10,748 bases of DNA, from assembly GCA_001771615.1 (NCBI GenBank), contig MEUF01000033.1, forward strand, positions 3,805 through 14,552. The letters run 5' to 3'. The position numbers were made by a program, and so were the translations under genes. Shown one piece after another: positions 1 through 6,585 of this stretch. The notes beneath the pieces are model-generated. The model was not told the DNA's origin, ran no database searches, and worked only from the letters and a program-made list of their open reading frames with translations. Position 1 is the stretch's first letter. Every line of letters begins with the position of its first letter. This stretch comes from a candidate division WOR-1 bacterium RIFOXYB2_FULL_48_7 (GTDB lineage Bacteria > Margulisbacteria > WOR-1 > O2-12-FULL-45-9 > XYB2-FULL-48-7).

Positions 1-1114
1 CCGCCCGCTGGACCTTGACCTGGTCACCGATCTTAATCCCTTTGCGGTGGATTTCATCTTCATTGTGCAAAGTCGCCCTTTTGACGACCACGCCGGCTAA
101 ATGGACCGGTTTTAAATGGGCAACCGGGGTTAGGGCTCCGGTCCGGCCAACCTGAACAGAAATGTTTTCTATTATTGTTGTCGCTTGCATTGGGGGATAT
201 TTATAAGCGATGGCCCAACGTGGTGCCCGGGCGGTAAAGCCCAATTTGTCCTGTTGTGAGAGCTCGTTGACCTTTATGACCAAGCCATCGATTTCGTAGT
301 CAAGTTTTTCCCGTTGTTTTGACCAGAGCGTGATATATTTAATCACCTCATCAATGCCCTGGCAGACCTTGATATTGGGATTAATTTTAAAGCCCAGGGT
401 CTTAAGATAATGCAACAATTCGAAGTGTTTGTGCTGCCCGGCCACGATCCCGTAATAAATGAAAATATCGAGCGGCCGGGAGGCAGCGACTTTCGGATCC
501 AGCTGTCTTAACGATCCGGCCGCTGCGTTGCGCGGGTTGGCAAAGATCGCTTCATCATTGGCCAAACGTTCTTCATTTAAGCGGACAAACTCGGCATATG
601 GGAGGTAGACCTCGCCCCGCACCTCCAAATCCAACTCCTCGGGCAAAACTAAGGGGATGGCTTTGATCGTTTTCAAATTTTGGGTGATATCTTCCCCGTG
701 CACCCCATCACCCCTGGTTGAGCCAAGGGAAAACCTGCCCTGCTTATAAATCAGGGCGACCGCCAAACCGTCAATTTTCAGCTCAGCAACATATTCCACC
801 TGCTGCGTACCCAAGGCCTGTCTGACCCGCTTATCAAAAGCCAGCAGTTCATCATGGTCAAAGCAATTATCAAGCGAAAGCAGCGGGGTTTTGTGCGTGA
901 CCGTTTTAAAAGCTTTAAGCGGCACCCCACCCACCCGTTGCGTCGGCGAATCAGCAGTAATCAGTTCGGGATGCGCTGTTTCCAGCCCAACCAGCTGACG
1001 ATAGAGTTGATCGTATTCATGGTCAGAGATTTCCGGCTTGTCTTCAACATAATAAAGGTGGTCATGGTGACGAATCTGCTGCCGCAGTTTATTGGCCAGC
1101 TCTTTTGCATTCAT
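1..1114 (-). CDS. ligA: NAD-dependent DNA ligase LigA, N-terminal 371 codons (partial)
   Basis: LigA seals nicks in duplex DNA during replication and repair, using NAD+ to adenylate itself. My translation from the ATG at 1114 stays open to the window edge. It shows, in order, the Ia domain (Tyr pair near residues 21-22), the adenylation domain with the KIDG motif whose nucleophile is Lys113 (codon 776-778), the motif NPRNAAAGSLRQLD, and, at the edge, the start of the OB fold with VQVGRTGALTPVA and ATLHNEDEI. Family members are about 670 residues, so just over half is present; the zinc finger, HhH and BRCT domains would lie beyond the edge. The ATG overlaps the truB stop as ATGA, so translation is probably coupled and ligA belongs to the nusA operon. 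No frameshift was found. Confidence 0.97.
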   Translation of the reverse strand, partial: MNAKELANKLRQQIRHHDHLYYVEDKPEISDHEYDQLYRQLVGLETAHPELITADSPTQRVGGVPLKAFKTVTHKTPLLSLDNCFDHDELLAFDKRVRQALGTQQVEYVAELKIDGLAVALIYKQGRFSLGSTRGDGVHGEDITQNLKTIKAIPLVLPEELDLEVRGEVYLPYAEFVRLNEERLANDEAIFANPRNAAAGSLRQLDPKVAASRPLDIFIYYGIVAGQHKHFELLHYLKTLGFKINPNIKVCQGIDEVIKYITLWSKQREKLDYEIDGLVIKVNELSQQDKLGFTARAPRWAIAYKYPPMQATTIIENISVQVGRTGALTPVAHLKPVHLAGVVVKRATLHNEDEIHRKGIKIGDQVKVQRA

Positions 1115-1857
1115 GCCGGCTTTTTCCCCATCGCCTGCAACACTTCATAAGGATCAATGACTATCGACGCTAGCTGGCCAATTTTCTGCAAGGTGATGAT
1201 TGCTTCCAGGTCATGGGCCTGCGATAAGCGAAAGGGATGGGAATAAACCCGGCTGATCTTGGTCAAATACGCGCCGCAACCCAAATCGTCACCTATGTCC
1301 ATGACCAACTGCCGCACATAGGTCCCTTTGGAGCATTCAACATAGAATTCGACACGCCGCGAATCAACCAGTTCCGCTTCAGAACTGGTGATTTCCAGCT
1401 TATAAATATTTATCCGTCGCGGTTTACGTTCAACCTCAATCCCTTTTCGAGCCAGTTCATATAAACGTTGCCCGTTGACCTTGACCGCTGAAAACATCGG
1501 CGGCGTCTGCTCAATTTCTCCCCGATATTTCTCCAGCGCTTTTTTTACCGTTTGGAAATTGGGAATTATTATTTCGTTTTGAGGTTTGAGGTTAGAAGTT
1601 TGAAATTTTCCCGTGGAGTCTCCCGAATCCGTTCTCGCGCCCAAAACCATTTCTGTCTCGTAGCCTTTGTCCCCTTCCATAAAGTACTTAATAAATTTAG
1701 TAGCCCGGCCCAAAAAGACCGGTAGGACGCCGGTGGCAATTGGATCAAGCGTGCCGGAGTGGCCGACTTTTTTGACTTTTGTCAGTGAGCGGATCTTGGC
1801 GACAACATCAAACGAGGTCCAGCCCTGCGGTTTATTTACTATTATGATGCCATCCAT
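1111..1857 (-). CDS. truB: tRNA pseudouridine(55) synthase TruB
   Basis: TruB converts U55 in the T-loop of tRNAs to pseudouridine. The 248-residue product begins with the family signature MDGIIIVNKPQGWTS. The catalytic motif GHSGTLDPIATGVLPV places the nucleophilic aspartate at residue 38. GARTDSGDSTG, SAVKVNGQRLYE and KGTYVRQLVMDIG follow as in other TruB proteins. It is shorter than the E. coli enzyme (314 residues) and ends soon after the catalytic domain, so a C-terminal PUA-type domain seems to be missing. The ATG lies two bases after the nrnA stop, with only a weak AGGG as ribosome binding site. An in-frame heptamer repeat (1581-1608) encodes part of a variable loop right after the TDSGDSTG segment. 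truB in a nusA-infB-rbfA operon is a widespread arrangement. Confidence 0.97.
   Translation of the reverse strand: MDGIIIVNKPQGWTSFDVVAKIRSLTKVKKVGHSGTLDPIATGVLPVFLGRATKFIKYFMEGDKGYETEMVLGARTDSGDSTGKFQTSNLKPQNEIIIPNFQTVKKALEKYRGEIEQTPPMFSAVKVNGQRLYELARKGIEVERKPRRINIYKLEITSSEAELVDSRRVEFYVECSKGTYVRQLVMDIGDDLGCGAYLTKISRVYSHPFRLSQAHDLEAIITLQKIGQLASIVIDPYEVLQAMGKKPA
1581..1608 (-). repeat. Four-unit degenerate heptamer repeat inside truB
   Basis: On the plus strand four consecutive 7-mers read GAGGTTT, GAGGTTA, GAAGTTT and GAAATTT. In truB they encode the loop residues around FQTSNLKPQ, where family members vary in length. The units resemble the heptameric short tandemly repeated repetitive sequences known from cyanobacteria in period only; kinship is not shown. 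The reading frame is preserved. Confidence 0.7.
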
Positions 1858-1859
1858 GA

Positions 1860-2813
1860 TTATACTACCCTGGTTGTTTCACCGATAACTTGATCAATGA
1901 CTTTAATCAGTTCGCCTTTGACCACCGCCCCAGCCGCCTTAAAATGTCCGCCCCCCTGGAAACGCTTTGCCAGTTCACAAACGTTGACCCGTTCCTTGGA
2001 ACGGAAATTGATTTTTATCTCGCCGGCTTTCTCGCGGAAAAACACTGCCACCTCGACCCCCTCAATCGAGCGCAAGCGGTCGACAATGCCGATCAGATCC
2101 TCTCCCTCGGCCTTGGTTTCACGCATCATTTCTTCTGTCACATAAGCCCAGGCAATTTTTTTATCAGGTGAGATCTGCAGTCCGGCCAGGGCCCGGGCGG
2201 AAATCTTGATCGATGGGAGGGTTTTGGTATCGTAAATCTTGGTGGAAATCTCGTGCGTGCTGACCCCAGCTTTTAGCAATTCGCCGGCAATCTGGAAGGT
2301 CTTAATGGTGGTATTTTCGTAGCGAAAGTTGCCTGTATCAGTAATCATCGCGGTATATAGACAATCGGCCATAGCCTTATCAAGGCCGACCAGCCAAGCC
2401 TGGGCCAGGTCAAAGACCAATTCCGCTGCCGATGAAGCTTTTTGCACATAATTGATATCGCCAAAGTGCGTATTATCAGGGTGATGGTCGATATTGACAA
2501 CTACTTTGGCTAATTTTCTTAGGTCAATCTTGTTGCCAATCCGACTAAGGTCCGAAGAATCCACGGTTAAGACAACATCAAACTGTCCGTCAGGCAGTTC
2601 CCGGGTGATCTCCCCAGCGTGCGGTAAAAAGCGGTAGATTTTTGGCAAGTTATCGGCACAATAATAAACGGTCTCCAGGCCAAGCTTGTTACAAACCATC
2701 CCCAGCGCCAGCATAGAACCGATAGCATCCCCGTCCGGATCGACGTGGGCGCAAATGATGGCGCGGCTACTTTTTTTTAGGAGCTCTTTTATTTGTTCGG
2801 CTGTTTTTATCAT
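1860..2813 (-). CDS. nrnA: DHH/DHHA1 phosphoesterase, NrnA-like nanoRNase / pAp phosphatase
   Basis: NrnA-type enzymes degrade 2-5 nt RNAs to mononucleotides and often dephosphorylate pAp; both activities depend on Mn2+ bound by a DHH active site. The 317-residue product has the expected motifs: HVDPDGDAIGS (His23, Asp25, Asp27, Asp29), VDSSD (Asp85), DHH at 109-111, TDTGNF (Asp159) and the C-terminal DHHA1 motif GGGHFKAAG from residue 287. Length matches B. subtilis NrnA. The ATG lies inside rbfA, giving a 47-base overlap in another frame, and no good ribosome binding site precedes it. There is no other in-frame start before the first active-site motif, so this start is needed and translation is probably coupled to rbfA. 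A DHH protein between rbfA and truB is a recurrent arrangement. Substrate is inferred from family only. Confidence 0.92.
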   Translation of the reverse strand: MIKTAEQIKELLKKSSRAIICAHVDPDGDAIGSMLALGMVCNKLGLETVYYCADNLPKIYRFLPHAGEITRELPDGQFDVVLTVDSSDLSRIGNKIDLRKLAKVVVNIDHHPDNTHFGDINYVQKASSAAELVFDLAQAWLVGLDKAMADCLYTAMITDTGNFRYENTTIKTFQIAGELLKAGVSTHEISTKIYDTKTLPSIKISARALAGLQISPDKKIAWAYVTEEMMRETKAEGEDLIGIVDRLRSIEGVEVAVFFREKAGEIKINFRSKERVNVCELAKRFQGGGHFKAAGAVVKGELIKVIDQVIGETTRVV

Positions 2814-3150
2814 TGGTTTTAAGTTTATTGATGAGGTTTATGACCTGGCTCCCTTTTTCGAGCGAATCGTCACGGATAAAGCGGAGCTGGGGCACAAGCC
2901 TAAATTCAATTCGTTCTCCTAACTCGCCACGGATAAAATTGGTAGCCGAAGCCAAGCCAGCCAACGAATCACGTTTCGTCTGTTCATCGCCATAAATGCT
3001 GACATAAATCGACGCATCGGCCAAATCGGGGGAAATCTTGACTTTGGTGAGGCTGACAAAACCGATCCGCGGGTCGGAGACTCGAGCGCGCAAGATGGAG
3101 GAGACCTCCTGACGGATTAACTCGCCCAACCTATCTTGCCTAGTGCTCAT
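2767..3150 (-). CDS. rbfA: Ribosome-binding factor A (RbfA)
   Basis: RbfA is a small KH-fold protein that binds the immature 30S subunit and helps 16S rRNA 5' end maturation and cold adaptation. The 127-residue product has the typical start (R..RLGELIRQEVSSIL), the DPRIGFVSLTKVKISPDL segment, and the family ending VPQLRFIRDDSLEKGSQV. The last 16 or so residues are a lysine-rich tail that also overlaps the beginning of nrnA in another frame, so the tail sequence is constrained by two genes. The ATG overlaps the infB stop (ATGA), and a GAGGGG lies directly against it, consistent with re-initiation by ribosomes finishing infB. Confidence 0.96.
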   Translation of the reverse strand: MSTRQDRLGELIRQEVSSILRARVSDPRIGFVSLTKVKISPDLADASIYVSIYGDEQTKRDSLAGLASATNFIRGELGERIEFRLVPQLRFIRDDSLEKGSQVINLINKLKTNDKNSRTNKRAPKKK

Positions 3151-5249
3151 CCCCTCGATTTTTCTCTGACTTCAAAAGCTTCAATGATATCGCCGACCTT
3201 AAAATCTTCATAACCCTGGATAGCGATACCGCATTCATAATTTGACTCAACAGCCTTTACATCTTCTTTGAAACGCTTGAGGGACTCAAGTTTCCCTTCA
3301 TAGATTTTGGCCTTATCCCGGAAGATGCGCATCCCGACACCCCGCTGCATTTTGCCGTCAGTTACAAAGCAGCCGGCTATTGCCCCAACCTTGGAAAAAC
3401 GGAACAAATTCCGCACCTCGGCATGGCCGACAATCACCTCTTCATAAACCGGCTCGAGCAAGCCTTCCATGGCCAATTTAACATCGTCAATCAGTTTATA
3501 AATAATATTGTATTTCCTGACTTCAACCCCTTCAGTCTGGCTGTAGTTTTCCGCCCCGCCCTCAAAACTGACATTGAAACCCACAATGATGGCGGTAGAA
3601 GCTTTTGCCAGCATGATATCTGATTCGTTTATCATCCCCACGCCGGAATGGATGATGTGAACACCAATATTACCGACCGTCAGGTCGTTCAACGATTTAA
3701 CAATGGCATCAACCGAGCCCTGAACATCACCCTTGACGACCAAGGTTAAATCTTTGCCCTCTCCCTCTTTGACATGTTTGGAAAAATCTTCCAGTGAAAC
3801 AGCTTTGCCGCGCAAAGTTTTTGCTTCCAGCTCCCGGCGTTTTTCAGCCAGGTCGCGCGCCTCTTTTTCGGTGGTCATCCCCTGCAGCAGGTCGCCGGAG
3901 GCTGGGACATCGACAAAACCAAGGACCTCCACCGGCATAGAGGGGCCAGCTTTTTCCAGACGGGCTCCGGTGTCGGTAAAAAGGGCCCGAACCTTGCCAT
4001 AAGTTGAGCCGCAGGCAAAAACATCTCCAATTTTAAGCGTCCCGTTCTTCACCAGGACTGACGCAACCGGGCCACGTCCTTTGTCGAGGCGGGATTCAAT
4101 CACAATCCCCATCGGGATTGCGTCGGGGTCAGCTTTAAGCTCATGTATATCGGCGACCAGCAGGACCATTTCTAGCAGCTCTTTGATCCCTGTCTGTTGC
4201 TTGGCAGAGACCGGGACCGTCACTGTCTGGCCACCCCAGTCTTCGGGAGCTAAGCCGAGCTCTGACAATTGGGTTTTGACCCGGTCCGGATTGGCTTCGG
4301 GTTTGTCAACTTTGTTAATCGCCACAATGATCGAGACACCGGCGGCCTTGGCATGGTTAATCGCTTCAATCGTTTGCGGTTTAACCCCGTCATCAGCCGC
4401 GACAACCAGAATGACAATATCAGTCACACTGGCCCCGCGGGCACGCAAAGCGGTAAAGGCTTCATGACCGGGGGTATCCAAAAATGTTACTTTTCGCCCA
4501 TGGACATTGACCTGATAAGCCCCAATATGTTGGGTAATTCCGCCGGCTTCTTTTTCAGCCACCCTGGTCTGGCGGATGGCATCAAGCAGTTTTGTTTTAC
4601 CGTGATCAACATGGCCCATAACGGTCACCACTGGTGGACGTAAGGCTCGTTTTTCAATATTAAGCTGATGCCCAACTGCCGCATCAGAGACATCAACAGT
4701 TTTTAGAACGATTTCTTTACCCAGTGCACTGCCAACCTCTTTTGCCACTTCGGCCGCAATCCGCTGGTTAATAGTGACCAGCAACCCTTTTTTCATCAAT
4801 TCTTTGATCAATTCTGATGATTTAACGTTAAGCTTTTCTGCCAAGTCCTTAACAGTAATTTCCTCTGCCTCGAGTAGCAAGGCCTGGCTTTTTGGCGGTG
4901 TAACAACCGGTTTAGCGGGCGGGGCCGGTGGTGGTGGTGGTGGTTCAGGAGCCTTGACCGGTTCAACCTGTGGCTCTTTTGGGGGCTCAGCTTTGGCCGG
5001 AGGTTCTGATTTTAGTTCCCTGATAATTTTGGCCGTTTCTTCATCGACAGCCGAGGAAGCAGTCTTGGCAGCAACTCCCAACCCCTTCAATTGGCCCAAC
5101 AAATCTTTGGCTGTCAAATTAAGCTCTTTAGCTAAATCGCTGACCTTGATCTTGGCGACAGCCGCAACCTTTTTGGCAGCCGCTTTGGCCGGTTTTTTTG
5201 CCGTCTCTTTTTTTGGTTTATCTTTATTCGTCGCAGCTGTTTTGGGCAT
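3147..5249 (-). CDS. infB: Translation initiation factor IF-2
   Basis: IF-2 is the GTPase that places fMet-tRNA in the 30S P site and promotes subunit joining. I choose the ATG at 5249 (700 residues): AGAGGAG lies four bases upstream, and the protein then starts MPKTAATNKDKPKK, a typical basic IF-2 start. In-frame ATGs at 5297 and 5270 lack such a site. Order: lysine/alanine-rich head, IF2_N domain about 34-76, Pro/Glu linker with six consecutive prolines, second IF2_N about 131-180, then the G domain with GHVDHGKT (212-219), GGITQHIG, DTPGH (258-262), NKVD (312-315) and SAK (348-350), followed by domains II-IV. The start overlaps the nusA end by 26 bases; the stop overlaps the rbfA start. 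No ylxR or ylxQ gene lies between nusA and infB, unlike in many Gram-positives. Confidence 0.97.
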   Translation of the reverse strand: MPKTAATNKDKPKKETAKKPAKAAAKKVAAVAKIKVSDLAKELNLTAKDLLGQLKGLGVAAKTASSAVDEETAKIIRELKSEPPAKAEPPKEPQVEPVKAPEPPPPPPAPPAKPVVTPPKSQALLLEAEEITVKDLAEKLNVKSSELIKELMKKGLLVTINQRIAAEVAKEVGSALGKEIVLKTVDVSDAAVGHQLNIEKRALRPPVVTVMGHVDHGKTKLLDAIRQTRVAEKEAGGITQHIGAYQVNVHGRKVTFLDTPGHEAFTALRARGASVTDIVILVVAADDGVKPQTIEAINHAKAAGVSIIVAINKVDKPEANPDRVKTQLSELGLAPEDWGGQTVTVPVSAKQQTGIKELLEMVLLVADIHELKADPDAIPMGIVIESRLDKGRGPVASVLVKNGTLKIGDVFACGSTYGKVRALFTDTGARLEKAGPSMPVEVLGFVDVPASGDLLQGMTTEKEARDLAEKRRELEAKTLRGKAVSLEDFSKHVKEGEGKDLTLVVKGDVQGSVDAIVKSLNDLTVGNIGVHIIHSGVGMINESDIMLAKASTAIIVGFNVSFEGGAENYSQTEGVEVRKYNIIYKLIDDVKLAMEGLLEPVYEEVIVGHAEVRNLFRFSKVGAIAGCFVTDGKMQRGVGMRIFRDKAKIYEGKLESLKRFKEDVKAVESNYECGIAIQGYEDFKVGDIIEAFEVREKSRG

Positions 5250-6390
5250 TGGTCTCCTCTGTTGACTCATCCTGTTTGGCTGGCAATAGTTTTTCAACCG
5301 CTTCTTCAGGGACAGAAGAATTGGCCGCTTTAACAGAATAGCCCATTTCCCTCAATTTATTGATCAGATCATTACTGGCCAGGCTTAGCTCCTTGGCCAG
5401 TTCATGCACCTTCATTTTACTCTTTTTCAGCTCTGTTTTTCCCGCCCGTTCGTCAGAGAGCAGGTCAATCTTCCAACCGGTCAGTTTAACCGCCAGGCGG
5501 ACATTTTGTCCCTCTTTGCCGATCGCCAAAGAAAGCTCTTTTTCATCGACCCAAACCTTGGCATTTTTTTCCGTCTCGTCTAAAATGATCTTGTTCACTT
5601 TGGCTGGGCTCAAGGAATTGGCGATATATTTTTTCTGGTCCTGGCTCCATTCAACGATATCGATCCTTTCCGCCCCCAACTCCCGAACAATGTTCTGAAT
5701 GCGCTGTCCCATGTGGCCTACGCAGGTCCCCACCGCCCCAATATTGGGATCATTGGAGAAAATGGCAATTTTGCTCCTTTTGCCTGGTTCCCGGGCGATG
5801 CCTTTAATTTCCAGGACCCCATCTTTAATTTCCGGGATCTCCATTTCAAATAATTTACGCACCAGATTGGGATGGGAACGCGAAATGACAACCATTGGCC
5901 CTTTGGGTGATTTTCTGGTTTCAACCACATAAAAGCGGACCTTGTCCTTTTCACGAAAGAACTCACCAGGGATCGAATCCGCAGGAGACAGGATTGTTTC
6001 TAGCCGGCCAAGATTGACCAGGTAGCCACCGTATTCACGACGCTGAACAGTTCCGGTGACAATTTCTCCCTGGCGTTTGGCAAACTCATCGAATGATTCT
6101 TCTTTTTCAGCTTCGCGCAAACGTTGAATAATAACCTGCTTGGCTGTTTGGGCGGCAAAGCGGCCAAAATCTTCTGGGGTGATATCTTCTTCCCGCCCAT
6201 CTTCGAATAATTTATGAATGGTCACCAGGCCATCATCAGAGATCCTGACTTCGAGGATATCTTCTTCTTTGAATCGTTTCTTGGCCGCTGATAAAAGTGA
6301 AGCCTTGATGGCGCTGACTAAGCCTTCTTTGGAGATCCCCCGTTCGCGCTGGATCTCTTCTAACATCTCTTGAAAGTGCGCAATTTTCAT
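5224..6390 (-). CDS. nusA: Transcription elongation/termination factor NusA with extra C-terminal IF2_N-like domain
   Basis: NusA binds RNA polymerase and nascent RNA and modulates pausing, termination and antitermination. I choose the ATG at 6390 (388 residues, MKIAHFQEMLEEI) because GGGGG lies five bases upstream; an ATG at 6402 would add MGVF but lacks a ribosome binding site. Domains: N-terminal polymerase-binding domain 1 to about 105, S1 domain about 107-170 (GEIVTGTVQRREYGGYLVNL), first KH with CVGHMGQRI near 223 and the hallmark ERIDIVEW, second KH with AIGKEGQNVRLA near 289. A short linker then leads to about 43 residues (326-369) that look like the helical IF2_N domain of IF-2 rather than the acidic repeats of E. 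coli NusA, and an acidic tail follows. It is the first gene of the operon, with its own promoter; no rimP precedes it. Confidence 0.96.
   Translation of the reverse strand: MKIAHFQEMLEEIQRERGISKEGLVSAIKASLLSAAKKRFKEEDILEVRISDDGLVTIHKLFEDGREEDITPEDFGRFAAQTAKQVIIQRLREAEKEESFDEFAKRQGEIVTGTVQRREYGGYLVNLGRLETILSPADSIPGEFFREKDKVRFYVVETRKSPKGPMVVISRSHPNLVRKLFEMEIPEIKDGVLEIKGIAREPGKRSKIAIFSNDPNIGAVGTCVGHMGQRIQNIVRELGAERIDIVEWSQDQKKYIANSLSPAKVNKIILDETEKNAKVWVDEKELSLAIGKEGQNVRLAVKLTGWKIDLLSDERAGKTELKKSKMKVHELAKELSLASNDLINKLREMGYSVKAANSSVPEEAVEKLLPAKQDESTEETNAQNSCDE
5254..5260 (-). promoter_or_regulatory. infB ribosome binding site within nusA
   Basis: AGAGGAG on the minus strand, four bases before the ATG at 5249 and inside the last codons of nusA. 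It decides the infB start against the two upstream in-frame ATGs. Confidence 0.75.
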
Positions 6391-6411
6391 AAAAACCCCC
6401 ATTAAGTGTAA

Positions 6412-6432
6412 AAGTGGGATTTTGGCCCACTT
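6412..6432 (-). promoter_or_regulatory. Hairpin in the nusA 5' leader
   Basis: A perfect 7-bp inverted repeat, AAGTGGG / CCCACTT with a 7-base loop, lies in the transcribed leader between the predicted nusA start of transcription and its ribosome binding site. No clean U-tract follows, so it is not an obvious terminator. It could be a pause or control site; function is not shown. Confidence 0.4.
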
Positions 6433-6460
6433 ATCGAGTAAAATTATTAACTTCTTAATG

Positions 6461-6489
6461 ATTATAACAACCGCTTATACATGTGTCAA
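6461..6489 (-). promoter_or_regulatory. Perfect-consensus sigma70 promoter of the nusA operon
   Basis: On the minus strand TTGACA (6484-6489) and TATAAT (6461-6466) are separated by exactly 17 bases. The start of transcription should fall near 6454, giving a leader of about 60 bases before nusA. A full-consensus promoter implies strong expression of the whole nusA-to-ligA operon. Confidence 0.9.
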
Positions 6490-6505
6490 CCTTACCTTAA
6501 AGAAA

Positions 6506-6534
6506 GAGGCCCTGTCCTTTCGGAACAGGGCCTT
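6506..6534 (-). terminator. Intrinsic terminator of groES-groEL
   Basis: GGCCCTGT..ACAGGGCC forms an approximately 11-bp stem with one bulge and a short TTTC/GAAA loop. On the minus strand it is followed by the T-rich TCTTTCTTT. It separates groEL from the nusA promoter only about 17 bases further on. The plus-strand side is also T-rich, so it may work in both directions. Confidence 0.88.
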
Positions 6535-6546
6535 CTTTACCTTTTT

Positions 6547-6578
6547 CTGATATCCGGATAACCTGATACCCTGATACC
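6547..6578 (-). repeat. Four-unit degenerate octamer repeat after groEL
   Basis: On the minus strand four 8-base units read GGTATCAG, GGTATCAG, GTTATCCG and GATATCAG. They lie eight bases past the groEL stop codon and before the terminator stem, so they would be in the 3' untranslated end of the groESL message. Two units are identical and two diverged. Function unknown. Confidence 0.75.
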
Positions 6579-6585
6579 CTCTAAA

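Noticed and set aside
2767..2780. Programmed -1 frameshift at the A-run joining RbfA and NrnA
   Set aside because: A -1 shift does not enter the nrnA frame; only +1 (or -2) would, so the standard A-AAA-AAG mechanism does not apply.
4774..5265. Glycine-rich 163-codon plus-strand frame opposite infB
   Set aside because: It mirrors the proline/alanine-rich IF-2 linker (CCN read as GGN); no independent support.
5250..5297. Longer infB starting at 5297 or 5270
   Set aside because: No ribosome binding site, atypical N-terminal residues and deep overlap with nusA; the ATG at 5249 has AGAGGAG in front and a normal IF-2 start.
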